Below are positions 36,283 to 43,808 of a DNA stretch of 64,000 nucleotides, one piece after another. The translations under genes were made by a program, and so were the position numbers. The stretch's first letter is position 1; each line of letters opens with the position of its first letter. The notes beneath the pieces were generated by a model. The model was not told the DNA's origin. It did no database searches and worked only from the letters and a program-made list of their open reading frames with translations. This stretch comes from Hyphomicrobium sp. (GTDB lineage Bacteria; Pseudomonadota; Alphaproteobacteria; Rhizobiales; Hyphomicrobiaceae), in contig NZ_RXIZ01000004.1 in NCBI RefSeq assembly GCF_003987855.1, forward strand, positions 8,220 through 72,219, in the 5' to 3' direction.

Positions 36283-37212
36283 ATGCCGCAAGCTCAGAAG
36301 CTGATGGAAAAAGGCAAGGTCGGCGTACAGCCTGCCCGGACGATCAGCAAGGTCGGCGTCATCGGCGCCGGCCAGATGGGCAGCGGCATCGCCCACGTCG
36401 TGGCACTCTCAGGCTACGACGTCGCCATCAACGACCTGAAGAGAGAGTCCTTCGACAAGGGCCTCGAGGCCGTCACGAAGAACATGGCGCGTCAGGTCGC
36501 AAAGGGCCTCATCACCGAAGAGACCCGCAATCAGGCGCTGGAACGCATTTCCTTCGCACCCTCGCTCGAAGCCTTCGGTGATTGCGACCTCGTCATCGAA
36601 GCCGCCACCGAAGACGAGGCGCTGAAACATAAGATTTTCGCTGCCCTTTGCCCGCATTTGAAGCCGACAGCGATGCTGGCTTCGAACACCTCTTCCATTT
36701 CGATTACACGGCTGGCGTCGAACACCGATCGCCCGGAAGACTTCATCGGCATGCACTTCATGAATCCGGTGCCGCTGATGGAACTCGTCGAGCTGATCCG
36801 GGGCATCGCCACGGAAGACGAGACCTTCGCCACCGCCAAGACGTTCGTCGAAAGCCTCGGCAAGACCACCGCAGTTTCCGAGGATTTCCCGGCCTTCATC
36901 GTCAACCGCATCTTGCTGCCGATGATCAATGAGGCCGTCTACACGCTCTACGAAGGCGTCGGCACGGTCGAAGCGATCGACAAGGCGATGAAACTCGGTG
37001 CGCATCATCCGATGGGTCCGCTGGAGCTCGCGGATTTCATTGGCCTCGACACCTGTCTAAGCGTCATGCAGGTGCTCTACGAAGGTTTGTCGGATTCAAA
37101 GTACCGCCCGTGCCCGCTGCTCGTGAAGTATGTCGAAGCAGGTTGGCTCGGCCGCAAAACAAAGCGCGGCTTCTACGATTATCGCGGCGAAAAGCCTGTT
37201 CCGACGCGCTGA
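36283..37212 (+). CDS. hbd: 3-Hydroxybutyryl-CoA dehydrogenase
   Basis: A 309-residue 3-hydroxyacyl-CoA dehydrogenase. NAD site GVIGAGQMGSGIAHVVALSG, Ser/His region ASNTSSISITRLASN and HFMNPVPLMELVELI (catalytic His), C-terminal helical domain ending TKRGFYDYRGEKP. There is a ~22-residue polar leader before the fold. With ETF upstream it points to acyl-CoA or PHB-linked C4 metabolism. Clear family. Confidence 0.95.
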   Translation: MPQAQKLMEKGKVGVQPARTISKVGVIGAGQMGSGIAHVVALSGYDVAINDLKRESFDKGLEAVTKNMARQVAKGLITEETRNQALERISFAPSLEAFGDCDLVIEAATEDEALKHKIFAALCPHLKPTAMLASNTSSISITRLASNTDRPEDFIGMHFMNPVPLMELVELIRGIATEDETFATAKTFVESLGKTTAVSEDFPAFIVNRILLPMINEAVYTLYEGVGTVEAIDKAMKLGAHHPMGPLELADFIGLDTCLSVMQVLYEGLSDSKYRPCPLLVKYVEAGWLGRKTKRGFYDYRGEKPVPTR

Positions 37213-37224
37213 CGCCGCTGAACG

Positions 37225-38058
37225 TTATCCTCCGACCACTCCGCTCAGCACACCGGCGATCCCGCCTCTGGTGATGAGCATCCCCAGTCCCGGATAGACG
37301 ACCAGCCAGGACAACGCTGCGATCAACAGCGTCACGCCGATTGCGATCGGCCAGGACATTCCCCAGAACCGCCGGTGGCTTGCCGTGACAAACACGAGCA
37401 CACCCAGAAGCGTCAGGACCACGAGTCCTTCCCAGAAAGCCTTGAAGTCAAAGTTGATCTGGTTTTTCAGCAGAGCGACGCTGACGACAAAGAAGACCAG
37501 CGATGCCAACATCCAAAGAATGGCGCCATAGCTGACGCTGAGGACGCACAGCTTCACGTATGACATCGGCGTACGCCGCCGCGTTCCAAGCCATCGGCAG
37601 ATATAGAACTGGATCGGCGTCAGGATCGCCATGCCGATGTACTGCACCACCTCGTTGCGGATGACTTCCGAACTGTCGGCGGTGTTCTGCAAATTGAACA
37701 GCGCGGCGTACACCCGCGGCAGAATCACGAACGATAGGGTCAGCTGGGCGCCAACCGTCGCGGTCAAAAATCCCCACTGCGAGCGATACGTCGGATCATC
37801 CGTCAGCCGGATGATGGTATCGACGGGACGCAGAAGGAATGACAGCGCGACCGCGAACACGCCGTTGCTTCCGTGTGAACTCAAGAACTCGGACGTGAGA
37901 CTGCCCCAGCCTTCTGAGACGTGCTCCGCGGAAGATGAGGGGCCGATCGTCCCCGCCGGAGATCCGCATGCACCGCAGAATTTCCCGTGCAAAGCGGCAC
38001 CGCAGTTCGAACAAAAACGAGCGTTCGCCGTCCCCGCCTGCGCCGCCGAATCCGCCAT
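37225..38058 (-). CDS. Zinc-ribbon Yip1-like membrane protein
   Basis: About 277 residues. A short zinc ribbon (ARFCSNCGAALHGKFCGACG; two CxxC pairs) precedes a Ser/Gly-rich linker and five or so hydrophobic helices. The hydrophobic part (FLTATVGAQLTLSFVILPRV, VKLCVLSVSYGAILWMLASL) resembles Yip1-domain bacterial proteins of unknown role. The Met at 38058 is chosen with GGGGG upstream; 38103 is an alternative. A start at 38190 would overlap the divergent SDR gene. Confidence 0.7.
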   Translation of the reverse strand: MADSAAQAGTANARFCSNCGAALHGKFCGACGSPAGTIGPSSSAEHVSEGWGSLTSEFLSSHGSNGVFAVALSFLLRPVDTIIRLTDDPTYRSQWGFLTATVGAQLTLSFVILPRVYAALFNLQNTADSSEVIRNEVVQYIGMAILTPIQFYICRWLGTRRRTPMSYVKLCVLSVSYGAILWMLASLVFFVVSVALLKNQINFDFKAFWEGLVVLTLLGVLVFVTASHRRFWGMSWPIAIGVTLLIAALSWLVVYPGLGMLITRGGIAGVLSGVVGG

Positions 38059-38188
38059 GGCCGTGAACCCCCGTGCCGTCCTATCGGAACGGTCTTCTAA
38101 CATGAGCGTTTGACGCCAGAAACTGGCGCCTGCCGCCGTTCCACGATATGCAGCCCCTTTCTCGATCTTACTGCAGCGGAATGGAAAC

Positions 38189-38947
38189 ATGGTTCAAGCC
38201 AGACGCGTGGCTTTGGTGACGGGCGCGGGCTCAGGCATCGGCAGAGCCGTGGCCATAAAGCTAGCAGGAGCCGGCTTTGACGTGACCCTTCTCGGCAGAC
38301 GCCGCGAAGAGCTCGAAAAGACCGCTGATGCCGTGTCCGCCTCGGGAACGCGCATGCTCATCACCCCAGCCGACGTGAGCGTCGAGGAATCGGTGATCGG
38401 TGCGTTCAATCAATGCCGAGAGGTGTTTGGACGGCTCGATGTGCTTTTCAACAACGCAGGGACGTTCACTGAAGGTCTGCCCATCGACAAACTGCCGTTG
38501 GCCGAGTGGAAGCGTGTTGTCGATGTCAATCTGACGGGCTGCTTCCTGTGCGCGCGGGAAGCCGTTCGGATCATGAAGACGCAAAATCCGAAAGGTGGGC
38601 GGATCATCAACAACGGCTCGATTTCCGCTCAGGTGCCGCGGCCGTTTTCCGTCGCCTATACGGCAACGAAGCATGCGATCACCGGCCTGACCAAATCTCT
38701 GTCGCTCGACGGCCGCTCGGACAACATCGCCTGCTCGCAGATCGACATTGGCAATGCCGCGACCGACCTGACGGCCAAGATGGGAAGCGGCATTCTACAG
38801 GCGAATGGCAACACGATGGTCGAACCGCGCATGGACGTGGCTCACGTCGCCGATGCGGTGCTCTACATCGCCAACCTGCCACTCGACGCGAACGTTCAAT
38901 CGATGACGCTGATGGCGACGGCGATGCCGTTCGTCGGCCGGGGCTGA
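38189..38947 (+). CDS. SDR family oxidoreductase
   Basis: A 252-residue classical short-chain dehydrogenase. Cofactor motif [24 protein letters not shown] in [13 protein letters not shown], catalytic Ser in [16 protein letters not shown] and YxxxK in [12 protein letters not shown]. The catalytic tetrad is complete. An Arg-rich strand-2 end ([10 protein letters not shown]) suggests NADP. Substrate unknown. It starts almost back-to-back with the Yip1-like gene. Confidence 0.92.
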   Translation: MVQARRVALVTGAGSGIGRAVAIKLAGAGFDVTLLGRRREELEKTADAVSASGTRMLITPADVSVEESVIGAFNQCREVFGRLDVLFNNAGTFTEGLPIDKLPLAEWKRVVDVNLTGCFLCAREAVRIMKTQNPKGGRIINNGSISAQVPRPFSVAYTATKHAITGLTKSLSLDGRSDNIACSQIDIGNAATDLTAKMGSGILQANGNTMVEPRMDVAHVADAVLYIANLPLDANVQSMTLMATAMPFVGRG

Positions 38948-38975
38948 CGGGATCGGCGAGTAACAAAAAAGAGAG

Positions 38976-39009
38976 CCGGCCAGAAGAGAGATGCGCTTCT
39001 TCTGGCCGG
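38976..39009 (-). terminator. Terminator of the fasciclin gene
   Basis: Stem CCGGCCAGAAGA/TCTTCTGGCCGG; on the minus strand it is followed by CTCTCTTTTTTG, so it terminates the fasciclin transcript and could also stop the SDR one. Confidence 0.8.
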
Positions 39010-39087
39010 TTCCCCGCTACCCTGCGGCGGCACTCCGGGGGCAAGACATAGCCGTCACGCCGTTCGCAGAGATTTCAAACGGACGGA

Positions 39088-39666
39088 TCAGTTCGGCAAC
39101 AGCACGCCGTCGATCACATGGATCACGCCATTCGACTGATTTACGTCAGCGATCGTAATCTTGGCTTTGTCGCCCTTGCCGTCGACGACCCACCAGCCGC
39201 CCATGTTGTCGCCTTCGATTTTGATGTGCTCGCCCTCGACGGTCTTAAGATCGACCTTGCCGCCATTGGCCTTCGCTTCCTTGGAAAGCTTCGCTGCGGA
39301 ATAGTCGCCAGCGACCACGTGATACGTCAGCACATTCGTGATCTGCGTCTTATTCTCGGGCTTGAGGAGATTAGCGACCGTCCCGTCAGGTAGCTTGTCG
39401 AACGCCGCATTGGTCGGCGCGAACACCGTAAACGGGCCTTTTCCTTCGAGCGTCTTGACGAGACCGGCAGCCTTGACCGCTGCGACGAGAGTCGTGTGAT
39501 CCTTCGAGTTGACGGCGTTTTCAATGATGTTTTTGGAGGGGTACATTGCGGCTCCCCCGACCTCGACGGTCTTTTCCATGGCGAACGAGTTGGCCGCGAT
39601 GCCGGTCGACAAAGACAGGGCAAAAACGGCGGCGCACAACATTTTTGTGCGGTTCAGACTGGGCAT
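39088..39666 (-). CDS. Secreted fasciclin (FAS1) domain protein
   Basis: A 192-residue protein: signal peptide to about residue 28 (SFA|M), then one FAS1 domain with the two conserved boxes FTVFAPTNAAFDKLPDG (H1-like) and ADVNQSNGVIHVIDGVLLP (H2-like). FAS1 proteins mediate adhesion or sit in the cell envelope. GGAGG lies ahead of the start. An ECF sigma / anti-sigma pair lies upstream on the same strand, a pairing often seen with fasciclin genes, so it is a likely regulon member. Confidence 0.95.
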   Translation of the reverse strand: MPSLNRTKMLCAAVFALSLSTGIAANSFAMEKTVEVGGAAMYPSKNIIENAVNSKDHTTLVAAVKAAGLVKTLEGKGPFTVFAPTNAAFDKLPDGTVANLLKPENKTQITNVLTYHVVAGDYSAAKLSKEAKANGGKVDLKTVEGEHIKIEGDNMGGWWVVDGKGDKAKITIADVNQSNGVIHVIDGVLLPN

Positions 39667-39767
39667 TCGAGTTCCTCCGGGTTGCAGCCTCCGTTACTGG
39701 AGGTCCCCGGAGTTACGGATCGATTTTGCGAGAGTTTCAGACGGTGGACTTTTTTTTAATCGCAAAT

Positions 39768-40484
39768 TCAGCGGGTGCTTGGAACAAGCTTGCCTGCAAA
39801 AACGACAGGTCCCGTCGGCTTGCCGGTCGGCGACCCGCCCTCAGGCTCGAGACTGACGGCGTAGGTTGCGCTCGCTATGACGTCAGGCTTGTAAGCCGCG
39901 AGCGTTGGCCGCGTCGCAGCCGTTCCCTGGTCGATCACGCCGAGCGACTTGGGCGCGCCGAGGCTATCCTGCACGATCCAGAGTTCATAACTCTTGCCCT
40001 CCGGATGTTTTGCCGCGATCGGCTGCACGGTCATCAGCCGATCATCGATATTGACGGTGACGAGAAATGCGGGCGATGCCGCATCCTTCTGAAGCACGGC
40101 AACAAGATTTGGCTGCTTTGATCTTGATGCGAACTGACCAACGCCGACAAAAAGAACGAGCCCAGCCGCGATCGCCGATGCGGCGAGTGCCGTTGCGCGC
40201 CAGAATTCAAGCCTTCGACGCAGCTGAACGACCGTCGATCCGTCGAGCGAAGATTCTGATTGCCCGTCAATCCGCCGAAGAAGCTTCGCAAACAACTCAT
40301 CTCGGGGCGGCGTTTCTCCAACGATCTCATTGAGCGGCGATAGCCTGCGCTCCCAAGCAAGAATGGCGCTGTCGAGGTCCGGCTCACGCAAGCGCCGTGC
40401 GGCGACCATTGTTCTCTCTTGAGCATCGAGAGTTCCGATGACGAATTCACCGGCAAGAGCATCGATATCTTCGTTGTCCGTCAT
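39768..40484 (-). CDS. Anti-sigma factor, RskA type
   Basis: A 238-residue membrane protein. The cytoplasmic N-terminal domain (DIDALAGEFVIGTLDAQER, then ERRLSPLNEIVGETPPRDEL) is the RskA-type anti-sigma fold; one membrane helix (~105-125, ALAASAIAAGLVLFVGVGQF) follows, then a periplasmic domain with the family phrase HPEGKSYELWIVQDSLGAPKSLG. Its ATG overlaps the sigma stop (ATGA), so it is made with its partner. It would release the sigma factor upon membrane or redox stress. Confidence 0.93.
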   Translation of the reverse strand: MTDNEDIDALAGEFVIGTLDAQERTMVAARRLREPDLDSAILAWERRLSPLNEIVGETPPRDELFAKLLRRIDGQSESSLDGSTVVQLRRRLEFWRATALAASAIAAGLVLFVGVGQFASRSKQPNLVAVLQKDAASPAFLVTVNIDDRLMTVQPIAAKHPEGKSYELWIVQDSLGAPKSLGVIDQGTAATRPTLAAYKPDVIASATYAVSLEPEGGSPTGKPTGPVVFAGKLVPSTR

Positions 40485-41020
40485 GACAGACAACCTTTCA
40501 GCTGAACAAGCGAACGCCGAAGCCACGTCTTGATCGTGTTCACGGGCTGAGCATATGACGCGGCCAGCTCATCGCGCGTCATTCCTTCGCAATAGGCCTG
40601 AACGATCATGCTGCGGCGATCGGGTTGAAGCCGATCGAGGCACTCCCAAAGCTTTTTGCCGTCTTCGGAGCGCAGCAGAACCGCGAGCCCGGTTTCCTCC
40701 TCTGAAGGCATATCCTGAACTTCCGGATGATCCTCGATCGAGTCGGGTGTTCTTCGACGCACCTCGTCGAGCGCGCGGTTTCGTGCGATCGCCGCCATCC
40801 ACGAGATGGGCGATGCCTTGTCAGCCCTGTAATCCCCCGCGCGTTCCCAAATCCTCACGTAGACCTCTTGAAGTACCTCGTCAGCAAGATCTCTGCGTCG
40901 CAAGATACGAAGTACGATTCCGTAAAGTTTCGCGCTCGTCGCCCGGTAAAGACCAGCAAAGGCTTGCCGATCCTTGCGGGCAACAAGTTGTAGAAGCGCT
41001 GTTATGTCTTCGGCAGCCAT
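40481..41020 (-). CDS. ECF RNA polymerase sigma factor, SigK-like
   Basis: A 179-residue extracytoplasmic function sigma factor. Region 2 (~10-85, AFAGLYRATSAKLYGIVLRI, DLADEVLQEVYVRIWERAGD, WMAAIARNRALDEVR) binds the -10 element; region 4 (~125-175, LDRLQPDRRSMIVQAYCEGM, VNTIKTWLRRSLVQL) binds the -35. A start at MAAEDITALLQLV is favoured over a longer N-terminal frame. It shares an operon with its anti-sigma factor and is likely autoregulated. Confidence 0.95.
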   Translation of the reverse strand: MAAEDITALLQLVARKDRQAFAGLYRATSAKLYGIVLRILRRRDLADEVLQEVYVRIWERAGDYRADKASPISWMAAIARNRALDEVRRRTPDSIEDHPEVQDMPSEEETGLAVLLRSEDGKKLWECLDRLQPDRRSMIVQAYCEGMTRDELAASYAQPVNTIKTWLRRSLVQLKGCLS

Positions 41021-41150
41021 CGTTGTCGATCTTCTATCGCCATGGTCGGGAGGCTGAGTGCTTGGTTTCCTACCAGCTTCCACCTTATGTACGTTAGCCC
41101 GACGTTCCGCGGATGACTCCATGCCGGCGTCCCGAGATGGCGAATGACGT

Positions 41151-41819
41151 TCATCTCCCGTGATTTACGTGCGAACCGGGCTCTGCGGTCGACCACAACA
41201 GCCAAGCGGCGACAAACAATAGACTGACGGCGAGGATACGCCGCGTGATGCGCATTCGGTTCGCGTCTTGCAACGACGGCCGCATTGTCGATGCCAGCAT
41301 AACGATCGTGGCATGAACAAGCGTTGCGACGCCGGCATAAGCTATCGACAATGCCAGCGTCTGCTGCAAGAGATTGCGGCTCGGGTCGACGAATTCGGGC
41401 AGAACCGCAACGTAGAAAACAGCCGCCTTGGGGTTCAAGACATTCGTGATGAACCCACGGCCGAAATACGTGCGGATCGACTGGGACTGGCCATCGTGGT
41501 GAACGCTGGGCTCGCCTCCGCTCCAGATGTCGTAAGCGAGCCAGACCATGTAAAGGACGCCGAACCAGCGCAGCAGCGTAAAGAGGAATTTTGATTCCGC
41601 TACGAAGGCCGCAATTCCGAAGGCTGCCAGGATGCCGATGACGAGGAGGCCCGACGCAATCCCCGCCACCATTGCGAAGCCGGCGCGCCTCCCATCCACC
41701 AGACTGAGCACGGCCAGGTAAGTCATGTTGGGACCAGGCGTCAGCTCGATGATGAACGACACCCAGAGGAAGGCCAACGGCACGAGCGAAGATGATGTCT
41801 CCGAAAGCGCGGGCGACAT
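41151..41819 (-). CDS. LysE family exporter
   Basis: About 222 residues with six hydrophobic helices. Family phrases: FIIELTPGPNMTYLAVLSLV in helix 1, GRRAGFAMVAGIASG and GFITNVLNPKAAVFYVAVLP. It would export an amino acid such as homoserine, threonine or lysine. AGGAAAGG lies ahead of the chosen ATG. It follows the HAD gene by 11 bases, and argB stands upstream, so the three form one operon. Confidence 0.92.
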   Translation of the reverse strand: MSPALSETSSSLVPLAFLWVSFIIELTPGPNMTYLAVLSLVDGRRAGFAMVAGIASGLLVIGILAAFGIAAFVAESKFLFTLLRWFGVLYMVWLAYDIWSGGEPSVHHDGQSQSIRTYFGRGFITNVLNPKAAVFYVAVLPEFVDPSRNLLQQTLALSIAYAGVATLVHATIVMLASTMRPSLQDANRMRITRRILAVSLLFVAAWLLWSTAEPGSHVNHGR

Positions 41820-41830
41820 CCTGGCCTTTC

Positions 41831-42568
41831 CTACCCGGTTTTCAGACCGGTTTCGGTCTTCAGAAACTCTGTGAGATCGCGCGTCATATAATGAACGTGC
41901 TCCGGCAGCTCGCGCCATTCGCGAACTTTGAGTTGTGCGGGATGATCGATGTAATCGGAATGCACAAGAACGGTCGTCATTCCAAGAGATGAGGCTGGCT
42001 CGAGATTGTGCGGCATGTCCTCGAACATCGCTGCCCGCGCCGAAGTCACGGCATGCAGCTTGAGCATGCGGTCGAAAGCTTCGCGCTCAGGCTTCGGAAT
42101 GAACTCGAGTGCCGCGATATCGCAGATGTCTTCGAACAGGTGCAGCACCCCGAGCTTTCGCGCAACGTTCTCCGCGTGACGCCGCGATCCGTTCGTGAAT
42201 ATCAGCCGCCGCCCGGGAAGAGCCTCGATCGCCGCTGCGAGATCCGGCAGCTCGGGCACGACGGAGAGATCGATGTCGTGCACATATTCGAGAAACGGAC
42301 CCGGCGGCAGCTTGTGGACTTTCATCAGTCCAGCAAGCGTTGTACCGAACTGACGATAGTACGCTTTCTGCAGATGACGCGCGTGCTCGCGAGGCACGCC
42401 CAGGGACTTGGCGATATACGCGCTCATCCGCTGGTCGACTTGCGAGAAGAGATCGCAAGACGCGGGGTAGAGCGTGTTGTCGAGGTCGAAGACCCACACC
42501 TCAACCTGACCGAAGCCGCGCCGCGCGGCCGCGCTCGGCAAATTCGCTGCTTTCGCCGCGATCGCCAT
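41831..42568 (-). CDS. Pyrimidine 5'-nucleotidase-like HAD hydrolase
   Basis: A 245-residue HAD phosphatase. Motif I VWVFDLDNTLYP (nucleophile and general acid Asp), motif II LIFTNGSRRHAENVARKLG, motif III Lys in EFIPKPEREAFDRML, motif IV AAMFEDMPHNLEPAS. The Pro-Tyr after LDNTL and the helical cap are those of the SDT1/pyrimidine nucleotidase branch. Its ATG overlaps the argB stop (TGATG). Confidence 0.92.
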   Translation of the reverse strand: MAIAAKAANLPSAAARRGFGQVEVWVFDLDNTLYPASCDLFSQVDQRMSAYIAKSLGVPREHARHLQKAYYRQFGTTLAGLMKVHKLPPGPFLEYVHDIDLSVVPELPDLAAAIEALPGRRLIFTNGSRRHAENVARKLGVLHLFEDICDIAALEFIPKPEREAFDRMLKLHAVTSARAAMFEDMPHNLEPASSLGMTTVLVHSDYIDHPAQLKVREWRELPEHVHYMTRDLTEFLKTETGLKTG

Positions 42569-43521
42569 CAGGTCTTGCCCTTCTTCCGATCCGGCCGTTT
42601 GACCAGCGTGCCGACGCCGTGCTCGGTAAAGAGTTCGAGCAGCACGCAATGGGGCACGCGTCCGTCGATAACGACAACGCCTTCGACGCCCGCCTCAACG
42701 ACTTCAATGCAGCCCTCGATTTTCGGGATCATGCCGCCTGAGATCGCGCCGCTTTTGATCATCGCCCGCGCTTCATCGATCGTAAGGCTCGGAATGAGCT
42801 GTTTGTTGCCATCGAGCACGCCGGTGACATCCGTGAGCAGCAGCAGGCGCTTGGCCTGCATGCGCGCCGCCAGCGCCGAGGCAAAGGTGTCGGCATTGAC
42901 GTTGAGCGTCTCGCCCTCGCGGCTGATCGCGACGGGCGCGATCACCGGAATGAGATCCGATTTGGAAATCACCTCGACAATGTGCGGATTGATCTCGATC
43001 GGATCCCCGACATAGCCAATGTCGACGTTCGTCATGACGTTCGACTGCGGGTCCGGCATCTCCGTGATCTTTTTAGCGATCATGAGATTGGCATCTTTGC
43101 CCGAAATGCCGACCGCCTTGCCGCCCTGCTGGTTGATCGCCGACACGATCTCCTTGTTGATCTTGCCGGCGAGCACCATTTCGACGACCTCGACCGTCGC
43201 CTTGTCGGTCACGCGCAAGCCGTGCACGAAGTCTGATTTGATGGCGAGCTTCTGAAGCATGTTGCCGATCTGCGGTCCCCCGCCGTGCACGACGATCGGA
43301 TTTATGCCCGATTGCTTCAGATAGACGATATCCTGGGCGAAGGCGCGGAACAGAGCTTCATCGCCCATAGCGTTGCCGCCGAATTTGATTACGACGTTCT
43401 TCTCGTCATAATCGATAAGATGCGGGATGGCTTCGGCAAGGATACGCGCCTGCTGATGCGCCGTAAGCGGAGCTTCGACGGGCGCGGCGGCAACTGTTTC
43501 CGAATGGCTTTTTGCTGACAT
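42568..43521 (-). CDS. argB: Acetylglutamate kinase
   Basis: A 317-residue enzyme for the second step of arginine synthesis. Signatures: NVVIKFGGNAMGDE, VVHGGGPQIGNMLQKL, VHGLRVTDKATVEVVEMVLAG, LLLLTDVTGVLDGN, GMIPKIEGCIEVVEAGVEGV. A N-terminal ~40-residue helix, as in the hexameric arginine-sensitive type, is present. Family and role are firm. Confidence 0.98.
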   Translation of the reverse strand: MSAKSHSETVAAAPVEAPLTAHQQARILAEAIPHLIDYDEKNVVIKFGGNAMGDEALFRAFAQDIVYLKQSGINPIVVHGGGPQIGNMLQKLAIKSDFVHGLRVTDKATVEVVEMVLAGKINKEIVSAINQQGGKAVGISGKDANLMIAKKITEMPDPQSNVMTNVDIGYVGDPIEINPHIVEVISKSDLIPVIAPVAISREGETLNVNADTFASALAARMQAKRLLLLTDVTGVLDGNKQLIPSLTIDEARAMIKSGAISGGMIPKIEGCIEVVEAGVEGVVVIDGRVPHCVLLELFTEHGVGTLVKRPDRKKGKT

Positions 43522-43808
43522 CTCGAAGCTCCCCCTATATCACAATTCGGCGCGCCGGCGGGGAGCCGGGCGTCTGGTCGCGGTCTTATAACCTCTCGGT
43601 GGACGGCCTCAATCGATTTAACCGGCGCGATGCCCGGCGGGCGGTCCTGACGCAGGCGTTTGTGGGGCTTCTGGGGACGAAAGACGTTCCCAGCCTGCCA
43701 ACAGCCGTGCCATTGCTATAACCTTGCCATCCGCGCGTGTTTTCGACACGCTATCGCAATGAGTCTTGGCCAGTCTTGCCCGTCTTGGCCTTCGTTTCAG
43801 GAGATCCC

